Below are positions 27,182 to 35,130 of a stretch of DNA of 64,000 nt, piece by piece. Within the stretch, counting starts at the first letter, position 1. Every line of letters begins with the position of its first letter. The translations under genes and the position numbers were made by a program. The stretch spans positions 62,001-126,000 of the forward strand of contig NZ_FOGR01000005.1 of NCBI RefSeq assembly GCF_900111275.1, given 5' to 3'. The stretch comes from Rhizobium sp. NFR03 (GTDB lineage Bacteria; Pseudomonadota; Alphaproteobacteria; Rhizobiales; Rhizobiaceae). The notes beneath the pieces are model-generated. The model saw only the letters and a list, made by a program, of their open reading frames with translations. It was not told the origin of the DNA and did not search any database.

Positions 27182-28432
27182 TCAGGCCTTGGTGCCGCGC
27201 TGGAAGCGGCGGATGCTGAATGGCGCGAGCGCCGGTTGCTCGCCCTTGTCGAACAGGTCTGCGACGAGCCGGCCTGTGGTGGCCGAGAGCGTGAGGCCGA
27301 GATGTCCATGGCCGAAGGCCAGCGCGATGCGCGGATCGTCAGGGCTGAGGCTGATGACCGGCAGGCTGTCGGGCGTCGAGGGACGCCGGCCCATCCACTC
27401 CTTGCCGCCCGTCTCGGGCAGGGCAGGGACATAGCGACGCATCTTGGTGCGCATAGCCTTTGCGCGGGCGAAATTTGCAGGTGCGTCCGGCTTTGCCAGT
27501 TCCACGGCGCCGCCTACCCGCAACGCATCGTCGAACGGTGTGGCGCAGAAGCCGTGCTCGGAGAAGAAGATCGGCATGGGCAGGGTCACCTGCGGATCGG
27601 CGAATGTGGTGTTGTAGCCGCGCTCGGTTTCCAGAGAGACGCGAAGGCCAAGGCCGCGCACGAGATCGCGCGACCAGACGCCGGCGGCAATGACGACCTT
27701 GTCGAAGATGTGGGGGGCGCCAGCCGATGTGGTGAGCGTGATGCCATCTGCGCCCGGGCGCACTGCGGAAATGCCCGCATCGATCATCGTTGCGCGTGTG
27801 CGCAGGTGCGCCTGCAGCGCGCGCAGGAAGGTTTCCGGGTGGCGGAACGTGTGGTAGCCGGCCGAGAAGATGCCGCCGGCAAGCGAGCCCTCGAGAGCTG
27901 GAATGCGCGCGCGGACCGCGGCCGGGCTCAGACGCTCCACCGAAAAGCCGAGCAGCTTTGCCGTTTCGCTTTCATGGCGGAAGGCGGCATCCAGCGATGC
28001 CGGCGCGTCGAAGATCGTCATGGCGCCGGTGTGCTGAACGGGGTCCACGAGCGACGCCATGTCGGCGAGGTTCCTGTGATCTTCGAGCACGGTGCGCATC
28101 AGGCCGAGAAGCGCTGTGCGGGTGCGGGCCGCCTGTGCCGGGCGGGCCGAGCGCAGAAAGGCAAGCAGCCATGGCGTGAGGGCCGGCAGATCGGTCCAGC
28201 GCAGGGTCAGCGGTCCGAGCGGATCGGCGAGCCAGCGCGGGGCAGACATGAGCATATCCGGCCGGGCGATGGGGTCGATCTCCGGGATCGCCATGATGCC
28301 GGCATTGCCGACGGATGCGGGAAGCCCTGTCGCGTCCTGCTCGAACAGCGTGACGTCATGGCCGCGCGCAATCAGATGGATCGCCGTCGCGCAACCGATG
28401 ATGCCGCCGCCCACTATGCCGATCCGTGCCAT
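27182..28432 (-). CDS. FAD-dependent D-amino-acid dehydrogenase-like oxidoreductase (DadA family)
   Basis: 416 residues from the ATG at 28430-28432; the extra 27 residues of the open frame upstream precede the dinucleotide-binding strand and are discarded. N-terminal FAD motif IGIVGGGIIGC, then a DAO-fold body with GNAGIMAIPE and a C-terminal WMGRRPSTPDSLPVI segment and GHGHLGLTLS. These resemble DadA, which oxidises D-amino acids and passes electrons to the respiratory chain. Substrate is inferred from family only; pairing with a nucleoside hydrolase is odd. Confidence 0.88.
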   Translation of the reverse strand: MARIGIVGGGIIGCATAIHLIARGHDVTLFEQDATGLPASVGNAGIMAIPEIDPIARPDMLMSAPRWLADPLGPLTLRWTDLPALTPWLLAFLRSARPAQAARTRTALLGLMRTVLEDHRNLADMASLVDPVQHTGAMTIFDAPASLDAAFRHESETAKLLGFSVERLSPAAVRARIPALEGSLAGGIFSAGYHTFRHPETFLRALQAHLRTRATMIDAGISAVRPGADGITLTTSAGAPHIFDKVVIAAGVWSRDLVRGLGLRVSLETERGYNTTFADPQVTLPMPIFFSEHGFCATPFDDALRVGGAVELAKPDAPANFARAKAMRTKMRRYVPALPETGGKEWMGRRPSTPDSLPVISLSPDDPRIALAFGHGHLGLTLSATTGRLVADLFDKGEQPALAPFSIRRFQRGTKA

Positions 28433-28660
28433 GCCGTGCTGTCCGATGCTCTCGAGAGTCCGTTGCCCAAGGTCATGCTCTATCCGGGCATCGGCAATCA
28501 AGGGCAAACGCACGTCCGGTACGGTTTTTCATCCAGGGCGGCTCACTGTCGGGCGTGTGGATTAAAGCTTCCTCAACCCTGTTCGTTTACGGTCCAGCCG
28601 TGATGTCTGCCGCTGGCAGGCAGTTTGGAGCGCGTGATCGGGCATGATGGAGCGGCTGAG

Positions 28661-29929
28661 GTGAAAGGTATTTCCCTGAAGGGCCGGCTGTCGAAGAAGC
28701 TTCTTCTCGGCGGTGCCGCCGTCGTGGTTCTTGCGGGCGGGGCGGGTGGCTATATGCTGCTGAGCGGCGTTCTTGCGCATGACGAGGAGGCATCCAGCGC
28801 CGCGGCGGCCCAATCCTCGGGCGTTGCCTGTACCGCTGCGGATTTCATCAAGCTCAATCGCGGCGGCCAGCGCTGGCTGCGCAAATATGTCCGCACCGAT
28901 AATGTCGATGGCATCGAGCGGGTGCGTACCGCGCTTCGTATTGCCGGCGTTCTGGCACAATCGGAAAAGGCCGACCTCTATCAGGTCGTCGTGCTCGACC
29001 GGGCGGGGCCGGAGGGGCGGGCGAACCTGCGCGGTGCTGCGATCGGCGCCGAGGTTCTGTTCGCACCCGACCCGACGAAACTGCCTGATATGGAGCAGCC
29101 CTTCATTGCCCGCTACGCCGATGGCAAGGCCAACGCCGTCGGCCTGTTCTATGGCGAGCGCAAGGCGCTCTCTCCCGAAGATATTCGCACCACGCTGACG
29201 GCGATGACCGATCGCGCCGATTGCGAGACCCTCGTTGCCGATGCCGGCGCGACGGGTGATGAGCATGGTGCGCCTGCCGAGCATGGCGAAAGCGCTCCCG
29301 AAGGGCATGGCGCGCCTGCGGAAGGACATGGCGAAGCCGCAGAAGGTCCTGGTGAAGCCGCAGAAGGACATGGCGAAGCCTCGGACGGACATGGCGAAAC
29401 AGAGGAAGCCCAAGGTGAAGCCGGGGCAGAACATGGAGCGCCTTCCGAAGGGCACGATGCGCCGGCAGCCGGCAGCGAAGCGGGACACGAGGCTCCGCCG
29501 AGCGAACATGCCGAAGGCAGCGCCGGTAGCGAGCAGGATGCTGCGGCAAACGGCGGATGGTTCTCGACGGTAACGGCCTGGATTCCCGGTATGGGCGGCA
29601 AGACTGCGCATGGAGAGGCGCCGGAGGCTGCGGAGCCCGCCGCGGACGGCATGCTGTCCACCGTCATGCGGCTGATCCCGGGAATGGGCGGGGACAAGGC
29701 GGAAGCGCCGGTGGCGAACGCCGATCACGCGCCCGAGACGTCAGAGCACGGCGAACCCGAACAGGCGGTAACGGAACCCGAGGCCGCTCACGAGAAGGAT
29801 ACGGCGGAAGCCGAGGGGCATGGGGACAGCGCGGACGACGCTGCGCATGAACCTGTCGCTGCCGAGGCGAAGCATGAGGCGGCGGTGCCGCATGACGTGA
29901 CGCCCGAGGAAACCGGCGCCACGCATTGA
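28661..29929 (+). CDS. Membrane-anchored protein with His/Glu/Ala-rich low-complexity tail
   Basis: I do not recognise this family. From the GTG at 28661 (SD GGAG 12 bases before) it has 422 residues; TTG 28625 and GTG 28634 are other in-frame starts. Residues 14-35 form one membrane anchor with a basic N-terminus (K7, R9, K12, K13), so the rest is probably periplasmic. Residues 55-190 look globular, with just two cysteines (C57, C188) that could pair. Residues 197-422 are acidic low complexity rich in EGHGE/EHGAP units. Within them sit two related hydrophobic motifs, WFSTVTAWIPGMGGK (300-314) and MLSTVMRLIPGMGGDK (331-346). The His/Glu pattern could bind metal; that is inference. Divergent from dadA, convergent with lysS. 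Confidence 0.8.
   Translation: MKGISLKGRLSKKLLLGGAAVVVLAGGAGGYMLLSGVLAHDEEASSAAAAQSSGVACTAADFIKLNRGGQRWLRKYVRTDNVDGIERVRTALRIAGVLAQSEKADLYQVVVLDRAGPEGRANLRGAAIGAEVLFAPDPTKLPDMEQPFIARYADGKANAVGLFYGERKALSPEDIRTTLTAMTDRADCETLVADAGATGDEHGAPAEHGESAPEGHGAPAEGHGEAAEGPGEAAEGHGEASDGHGETEEAQGEAGAEHGAPSEGHDAPAAGSEAGHEAPPSEHAEGSAGSEQDAAANGGWFSTVTAWIPGMGGKTAHGEAPEAAEPAADGMLSTVMRLIPGMGGDKAEAPVANADHAPETSEHGEPEQAVTEPEAAHEKDTAEAEGHGDSADDAAHEPVAAEAKHEAAVPHDVTPEETGATH
29264..29430 (+). repeat. In-frame degenerate repeats coding EGHGE-type units
   Basis: Tandem imperfect units of about 18-21 bases (variants of GAAGGACATGGCGAAGCC) encode Glu-Gly-His-Gly-Glu/Ala-Pro-Ala blocks in the low-complexity tail of the gene above. 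Copy number is likely to vary between strains by slippage or recombination. Confidence 0.7.
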
Positions 29930-29937
29930 TGGCGCCG
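29914..29937 (+). terminator. Hairpin over the stop codon of the His-rich gene
   Basis: CGGCGCCA (29914-29921) and TGGCGCCG (29930-29937) form an 8-bp stem with an 8-base loop spanning the TGA, followed by ATCCTTTG. It sits between convergent genes (lysS stop at 29953) and could serve as a terminator; the T-tract is weak. Confidence 0.4.
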
Positions 29938-29952
29938 ATCCTTTGAAACGTC

Positions 29953-31443
29953 TCAGTCTGCCTTGCGGCGTGCCGGGAAGAGGATGACGTCGCGGATCGA
30001 CGGAGCGTTGGTCAGGAGCATCACCAGGCGATCGACGCCGATGCCGAGACCGCCTGCGGGCGGCATGCCCTGGTCGATCGCATCGAGGAAATCGTCGTCC
30101 AGCTGCTTTTCCTTCTCGCCGCGGGCATGGGCCTGCTCAAGCTGCTCCATCATGCGACGGCGCTGTTCTTCCGGATCGTTCAGCTCGGAGAAAGCATTGC
30201 CGACTTCCCAGGCGTTGCAATAGGTCTCGAAGCGCTCGACCAGACGCGGCTCGCCCGGAACTTCCTTGGCAAACGGCGAGATGTCCTTCGGGAAATGGGT
30301 GACATGGCTCGGCTGGATCAGCGTGCCCTCGACCTTTTCCTCGAAGATGAAGGCGAGGCATTCGCCCCAGGTCCAGTCCTTCTCGATCTCGAAACCGGCG
30401 GCCTTCGCGGCAGCGCGGGCTTCCTCGTCCGTCTTGATGGCGAGGAAGTCGATGCCGGTAACGTTCTTGACGGCATCCGGCATGGGGACGCGCTGGAAGG
30501 GGCCAGCGAAAGAGAGCGTCTTGTCGCCGAAAGTGACGTCTGTCGATCCGTGGATGGACATCGCGAGCGAGGAGAAGAGGCGCTCTACGAGGTCCATGAT
30601 GTCCTCATAGTCGGCATAGGCCCAGTAGCACTCCATCATCGTGAATTCCGGATTGTGCCGGGTGGAGACGCCTTCGTTGCGGAAGTTGCGGTTGACCTCG
30701 AACACCTTGTCGGCAAGGCCCGAGACCAGCGTGCGCTTCAGGAACAGTTCCGGCGCGATGCGCAGGTACATGTCGAGCTTCAGCGTATTGTGATGGGTCT
30801 TGAAGGGTTCGGCAGTCGCGCCGCCGTAGACGGAGTGCAGCATGGGGGTCTCGACCTCCATGAAGCCGTCCTCTTCCATGAACCGGCGAATGCCCGAGAT
30901 GATGCGGGCGCGCTGCTGGAAGCGCAGCTTCGAGTCCTCATTGGTCAGGATGTCGAGGTGGCGCTTGCGGTAGCGCAGCTCGATGTCGGAGAGGCCATGC
31001 CACTTCTCCGGCATGGGGAGAAGCGCCTTGGTCAGCATGGTGATCTCTTGCGCGTTGATCGTGAGTTCGCCGCGCTTGGTGCGGCGCACGACACCGGTGA
31101 CCCCGATGATGTCGCCAATATCGACCATCGGCAGCAGCGCGCGCGCTTCCTCGGGCGTCGTGTCCTTGTGCGAGAAGATCTGGATCTTGCCCGAGGCATC
31201 GCGGATGTCCATGAACATGCCGGAATTGCGCGAGGAGAACACACGGCCGGCAACGGTGACCACATCCTCCGTTACGGCGTCCGGCTCCAGCCCTTCGTAC
31301 TTGTCCGCAAGTTCGCCGTTCGTGATCGTCCGATGAAAATGCGCGGGATAGACATCGCCGATCTGCTCGCGCAGCAGCTTCAGCTTCTGGGCGCGGACTT
31401 CGGTCACGTCGGAGGAGAGGGCGGTATCAAGCTTTTCGGTCAT
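29953..31443 (-). CDS. lysS: Lysyl-tRNA synthetase (class II)
   Basis: Charges tRNA-Lys. 496 residues: N-terminal OB-fold anticodon domain (about 60-165), then the class II core with motif 2 around FRNEGVSTRHNPEFTMME and motif 3 GLGIGVDRLVMLLT near the C-terminus. Full length and intact. Convergent with the His-rich gene; 157 bases downstream of gltX with a palindromic element between, so it may have its own promoter. Confidence 0.98.
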   Translation of the reverse strand: MTEKLDTALSSDVTEVRAQKLKLLREQIGDVYPAHFHRTITNGELADKYEGLEPDAVTEDVVTVAGRVFSSRNSGMFMDIRDASGKIQIFSHKDTTPEEARALLPMVDIGDIIGVTGVVRRTKRGELTINAQEITMLTKALLPMPEKWHGLSDIELRYRKRHLDILTNEDSKLRFQQRARIISGIRRFMEEDGFMEVETPMLHSVYGGATAEPFKTHHNTLKLDMYLRIAPELFLKRTLVSGLADKVFEVNRNFRNEGVSTRHNPEFTMMECYWAYADYEDIMDLVERLFSSLAMSIHGSTDVTFGDKTLSFAGPFQRVPMPDAVKNVTGIDFLAIKTDEEARAAAKAAGFEIEKDWTWGECLAFIFEEKVEGTLIQPSHVTHFPKDISPFAKEVPGEPRLVERFETYCNAWEVGNAFSELNDPEEQRRRMMEQLEQAHARGEKEKQLDDDFLDAIDQGMPPAGGLGIGVDRLVMLLTNAPSIRDVILFPARRKAD

Positions 31444-31504
31444 GGTTCGCTGTCCTGTGGCGGCGGGGGCCGCGATGTCTTTGTATATGGCGGCGGGTGC
31501 CTCC

Positions 31505-31585
31505 GCCCCTCACCCTAGCCCTCTCCCCGCATGCGGGGAGAGGGGACGTGCCCTGAGAGAGGCGTGCGGCAGCCGGATGAGGGGC
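31505..31585. repeat. Palindromic intergenic repeat element between gltX and lysS
   Basis: Ends are inverted (GCCCCTCA at 31505-31512, TGAGGGGC at 31578-31585) around a perfect 26-base palindrome at 31519-31544 (13-base arm CCCTCTCCCCGCA and its complement). The CCCTCACCCTAGCCCTCTCCCC wording, split here, is familiar as a dispersed intergenic repeat in rhizobial and other proteobacterial genomes. One copy in this window. It lies 16 bases past the gltX stop and could also act as its terminator. Confidence 0.75.
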
Positions 31586-31600
31586 TGCCAGCGCGCGCGT

Positions 31601-33058
31601 TTACTTTGCCGCCGCAGCCATCGCCGCAACCACCTGTTCCGCGACCTTCAGGCGCTGGCGCACGACGGAGCGGCCGAGAATGGCCATGCTGTCGAAGAGC
31701 GGCAACGAGCGCGACGAGCCGGAGATGGCGATGAAGAGCGGTGCGAGCACGACCTTCAGCTTCTTGCCCATGCGATCCGCGCTGGCGCGCAGCTCGGCTT
31801 CCACCGATTCCGCGTTCCATTCGACAATGGTTTCGAGATCGGGCTGAACCGTTTTGAAAATCTCGACCAACTCTTCCGGCGATGTCTTCACTTTGGCGAA
31901 GGAGGCGGCATCGAGCCCGAGATCGGCCTTGAGCAGGAAGCCGGCGAGATCGGGCAGGTCGCCCAGCTTGGAGATGCGGGACTGCGAGAGGCGCAGGCCT
32001 TCCTTAATCCGGTCGTTCTCCATGGCCCAGGCCAGCACGCGGCCAACGAACTCTTCTTCCGAAAGTCCCTCGCGCAGCCAGCGGCCGTTCAGCCAATCGA
32101 GCTTCTGGACGTCGAAGATCGCACCGGCCTTCGAGAGGTTTCCCGGGTCGAAATGCTCGGTCAGCTGCGCCATGGTCAGCATCTCCTCGCCCTCGGCGAT
32201 CTGGATGAAGAACAGGCCGAGAAAGTTCATCAGCGCTTCCGGCAGGTAGCCGAGCGCGGAATAATAGGAGATCGACGTCGGATTCTTGCGCTTGGAGAGC
32301 TTGGACTTGTCGGCGTTGCGCATCAGCGAGAGATGCATGAACACCGGCGGCTCAAGGCCGAGATAGCGGTAGAGCAGAATGTGTTTGGGAACCGAGGACA
32401 GCCATTCCTCGCCGCGCGCCACATGGGTGATGCGCATGAGGTGGTCGTCCACCACGTTTGCCATGTGGTAGGTCGGCATGCCGTCCGCCTTCAGCAGGAC
32501 CTGCATGTCCACCGCATCCCACGGGATCTCGACAGGTCCATAGACGCCGTCGACGAAGGAGCAGACGCCTTCGGTCGGGATCTTCATGCGCACGACATGA
32601 GGCTCGCCGCTCTCCACCCGGCGCGTCACTTCCTCGGCGCTGAGATGCAGGCAGAGGCCGTCATACTTCGGCGGCTTGCCCGCGGCGCGCTGGGCCTCGC
32701 GCATTTCGGCAAGGCGCTCGGACGTGCAGAAGCAGCGGAAGCCGTGGCCGGCATCGACGATCTTCTCGACGTAGGGCTTGTAGATGTCCTTGCGGTCGGA
32801 CTGGCGATAGGGACCATAGGGGCCACCGATATCGGGACCTTCCGCCCATTCCAGTCCGCACCATTTCAGGGCGTCGAGCACCTTGGTCTCGAACTCCGGC
32901 GTCGAGCGCGTCGCGTCCGTGTCCTCGATGCGCAGGATGAAGGTGCCGTTGTTCTTCTTGGCGAAGAGGTAGTTGAACAGCGCGATATAGGCCGTGCCGA
33001 CATGCGGCTCGCCGGTGGGGGAGGGGGCAATGCGCACCCGGACTGGTGTATCTGTCAT
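31601..33058 (-). CDS. gltX: Glutamyl-tRNA synthetase
   Basis: Charges tRNA-Glu (and often tRNA-Gln for amidotransfer in alphaproteobacteria). 485 residues with the HIGH-type motif PHVGTAY (18-24) and the KMSKS-type motif KLSKRK near residue 254, catalytic domain first and an alpha-helical anticodon-binding domain after about 320. Alphaproteobacteria commonly carry two gltX copies; which one this is cannot be told here. Confidence 0.97.
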   Translation of the reverse strand: MTDTPVRVRIAPSPTGEPHVGTAYIALFNYLFAKKNNGTFILRIEDTDATRSTPEFETKVLDALKWCGLEWAEGPDIGGPYGPYRQSDRKDIYKPYVEKIVDAGHGFRCFCTSERLAEMREAQRAAGKPPKYDGLCLHLSAEEVTRRVESGEPHVVRMKIPTEGVCSFVDGVYGPVEIPWDAVDMQVLLKADGMPTYHMANVVDDHLMRITHVARGEEWLSSVPKHILLYRYLGLEPPVFMHLSLMRNADKSKLSKRKNPTSISYYSALGYLPEALMNFLGLFFIQIAEGEEMLTMAQLTEHFDPGNLSKAGAIFDVQKLDWLNGRWLREGLSEEEFVGRVLAWAMENDRIKEGLRLSQSRISKLGDLPDLAGFLLKADLGLDAASFAKVKTSPEELVEIFKTVQPDLETIVEWNAESVEAELRASADRMGKKLKVVLAPLFIAISGSSRSLPLFDSMAILGRSVVRQRLKVAEQVVAAMAAAAK

Positions 33059-33252
33059 GATCTCGGCCTGTTGGCGTGCTGCTGGCGTTTCCGGGCAAGC
33101 GCCGCCGCACCGGCCCGGGCCCTCAAGGGCGGGAGACGCCTAGCCGCACGCCTTGGCGGCGGCCGGCGTCTTCAATCGCGGGCGTGAGACCATATTCCCC
33201 GTCGCGCGTCAAGGCGGAGGCCGTGCGCTGTCCGGGGCGGCATAAGGGAAAA

Positions 33253-33277
33253 CGGCCCGGCAGAGGCTGCCGGGCCG
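33253..33277 (-). terminator. Intrinsic terminator of the TerC-family gene
   Basis: Perfect 11-bp stem CGGCCCGGCAG (33253-33263) / CTGCCGGGCCG (33267-33277) with a 3-base loop, 14 bases past the stop at 33292. On the minus strand it is followed by GTTTTCCC. Strong GC stem plus T-run supports rho-independent termination. Confidence 0.75.
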
Positions 33278-33291
33278 CCGATTTCAGGCGA

Positions 33292-34071
33292 TCAATGCTT
33301 GGTCGGCGTCACCCCGCCATTGGCAGCGCGCTCCCGCTCGCGCTTGCGGCGCGAGAACATGTTGAGGGCCTCGACGCCGGCCGAGAAGGCCATGGCGGCG
33401 TAGATATAGCCCTTGGGGACGTGGACGCCGAAGCCTTCGACGATCAGCGTGCCGCCGATCATCAGCAGGAAGGCGAGTGCCAGCATGACGATGGTCGGGT
33501 TCTTCTCGATGAAGTTAGCGAGCGGCGTGGCTGCCACGAGCATGACTGTCACGGCCGTGATGACGGCAATGAACATGATCGGCACGTGCGGCGTCATGCC
33601 GACGGCGGTGATGATGCTGTCGATCGAGAAGACGAGGTCTAGGATGAGGATCTGGGTGATGGCCGCGCCGAACGTCATCTTCACGACGTTCTCGCCGGCG
33701 CCGACGAGATCTTCCTTGTGGTCCTGGACGTCGACCGAGTGGTGGATCTCCTTGGTGGCCTTCCAGACGAGGAAGATACCACCGGCGATCAGGATCAGGT
33801 CCTTGCCGGAGAAGCCCATGCCGGCGATCGTGAAGAGGTCGGAGTCGAGCTTGACGATCCAGGCGATGGCGAAGAGCAAGCCGAGGCGCATGATGAGAGC
33901 CAGACCGATACCGATCTTGCGGGCCCTGTCGCGATGCTCGGGTGGCAGCTTGTTCGTCAGAATGGAGATGAAGATCAGGTTGTCGATACCAAGCACGACT
34001 TCCATGACGACAAGCGTGATAAGCGCGATCCAGGCGGCTGGGTCTTGCATGAGCAGCAGGATATCCTGCAT
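33292..34071 (-). CDS. TerC-family integral membrane protein
   Basis: 259 residues from the ATG at 34069-34071, which has a good SD (GGAAGGA about 10 bases before); the open frame runs 28 residues further up without hydrophobic content. Seven or so helices with the acidic membrane motifs [12 protein letters not shown] and [15 protein letters not shown], the two Asp-containing signatures of TerC. TerC proteins are linked to tellurite resistance and to manganese export/insertion at the membrane; Mn2+ is the likelier role for this length. Preceded by a leader with two hairpins. Confidence 0.92.
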   Translation of the reverse strand: MQDILLLMQDPAAWIALITLVVMEVVLGIDNLIFISILTNKLPPEHRDRARKIGIGLALIMRLGLLFAIAWIVKLDSDLFTIAGMGFSGKDLILIAGGIFLVWKATKEIHHSVDVQDHKEDLVGAGENVVKMTFGAAITQILILDLVFSIDSIITAVGMTPHVPIMFIAVITAVTVMLVAATPLANFIEKNPTIVMLALAFLLMIGGTLIVEGFGVHVPKGYIYAAMAFSAGVEALNMFSRRKRERERAANGGVTPTKH

Positions 34072-34097
34072 CGGGGCGGGTCCTTCCTCGATAGGGT

Positions 34098-34141
34098 GGC
34101 CTCTTTTGAGGCTGATACGGGCTGCCTGCGGAGTGCAGGCG
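34098..34141 (-). promoter_or_regulatory. Two-hairpin leader of the TerC-family gene
   Basis: On the minus strand, GCCTGC..GCAGGC (complement of 34122-34141 region) and GCCTC-AAAA-GAGGC (34098-34113 region) make two stable hairpins within 70 bases upstream of the start codon. TerC genes often have a manganese-sensing yybP-ykoY riboswitch in this place, but I do not see its conserved core here. Could be a diverged or different leader element. Confidence 0.35.
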
Positions 34142-34222
34142 TCAACGTTCCCCATGTAAAGGCTAATCGTTACACAACAAGTCGTCTGTCGCGCGTCAGA
34201 CCCTTCCCGAAGTCACATTACT

Positions 34223-34972
34223 TCACTTTTTCGCGATATAAAACGTCAGGAACATACCGATGGCCGAGCGGACGGTCCCGTCGATCTCTTCCGCATCCGG
34301 GGCGACCGGAAGCCAGCCGAACAGGCGGCGCTTGAGAAGGCCGGGCATGCAGAGGTCTATGAACTGCCGGGAGGCCAGATCCGTGTCTTCGATCTCCAGC
34401 AGGCCCTCGGCCACCTTGTCTTCCAGATAGGTCTTGAGGATCGAGTATCCGTTTTCCGGCGATGCCGAAAAGAACCGGTGGCTGAGATCCGGCATGCGCT
34501 CGCTGACGCTCAACACCATCTTCATGCCGCGAACGGTCGTATCGGAACAGATATGCGTGACGAAGGTCACGCCGAAGTCGTAGAGGACAGCGTCGAGAGG
34601 CCCATGGTTGCTTTGCATGACATGCTTCATGCTGGCGACCACCTTGGCCCGCTCGCGCTCGATCATCGCGGCGAACAGGTCTTCCTTGCCGCCGAAGTAG
34701 ACGTAGATCGTGCCCTTGGAGACACCGGCCTCGCGGGTGATGTCGTTCATGCTTGCGGCATCGAAGCCGACCGCCATGAAGACTCGCTTGGCACCGTCGA
34801 TGATCTGGTCGCGCTTGACCGGATCCTCGCCCGCAACCCGTCGTCCTCCTGTCGCAGTATCCGTTGCGCACGGTTTCAGCGCAGCCTGCCGAGGAGACGA
34901 TGCCGCGGGAGCGAGTGCGGCATCGTCCTCGACGACAGTCGCTGGAGCCTTGGCTCGCTGCGGCGCAGACAT
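34223..34972 (-). CDS. TetR-family transcriptional regulator (EmrAB/RmrAB repressor type)
   Basis: 249 residues. About 50 disordered Ala/Pro-rich residues precede the TetR helix-turn-helix (53-100: ITREAGVSKGTIYVYFGGKEDLF); the rest is a helical ligand-binding domain. Divergent from the emrA-like gene, with two matching palindromes in the 158-base gap, so local repression of itself and the pump is likely. In Rhizobium etli the homologous RmrR controls RmrAB in response to flavonoids; the ligand here is unknown. The N-terminal extension is longer than usual; a downstream start is possible. Confidence 0.92.
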   Translation of the reverse strand: MSAPQRAKAPATVVEDDAALAPAASSPRQAALKPCATDTATGGRRVAGEDPVKRDQIIDGAKRVFMAVGFDAASMNDITREAGVSKGTIYVYFGGKEDLFAAMIERERAKVVASMKHVMQSNHGPLDAVLYDFGVTFVTHICSDTTVRGMKMVLSVSERMPDLSHRFFSASPENGYSILKTYLEDKVAEGLLEIEDTDLASRQFIDLCMPGLLKRRLFGWLPVAPDAEEIDGTVRSAIGMFLTFYIAKK

Positions 34973-34995
34973 CGCATTCTCCCTTCATTAACTTT

Positions 34996-35013
34996 TCGAA
35001 CCAACCGGTTCGA
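34996..35013. promoter_or_regulatory. TetR operator 1
   Basis: TCGAACC-AACC-GGTTCGA, a perfect 7-base inverted repeat with a 4-base spacer, 24 bases upstream of the tetR start and within the divergent promoter region. It is repeated imperfectly 56 bases further on. Confidence 0.65.
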
Positions 35014-35051
35014 TTTCGCTTGATATGCGGGATGGACTTGCCTATGTCAAA

Positions 35052-35069
35052 TCGAACTGAGCGGTTCAG
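35052..35069. promoter_or_regulatory. TetR operator 2
   Basis: TCGAACT-GAGC-GGTTCAG shares 13 of 18 positions with operator 1 and keeps the AAC..GGTT core and the 4-base spacer. It lies 62 bases before the emrA start, so it could cover that gene's promoter. Confidence 0.6.
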
Positions 35070-35130
35070 TTTGGGTTTCTTACTATTTTCGGGCCAATTT
35101 TCTCGGCCAATATTTTCGGGGACGTCGATC

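Noticed and set aside
26450-28603. 717-codon open frame on plus across the nucleoside hydrolase and dadA
   Set aside because: Spans two well-supported minus-strand genes and their junction; composition is that of a mirror frame.
34072-34222. Classical yybP-ykoY manganese riboswitch ahead of the TerC gene
   Set aside because: Hairpins are present but the conserved core sequence was not seen, so it is reported only as an undefined leader.
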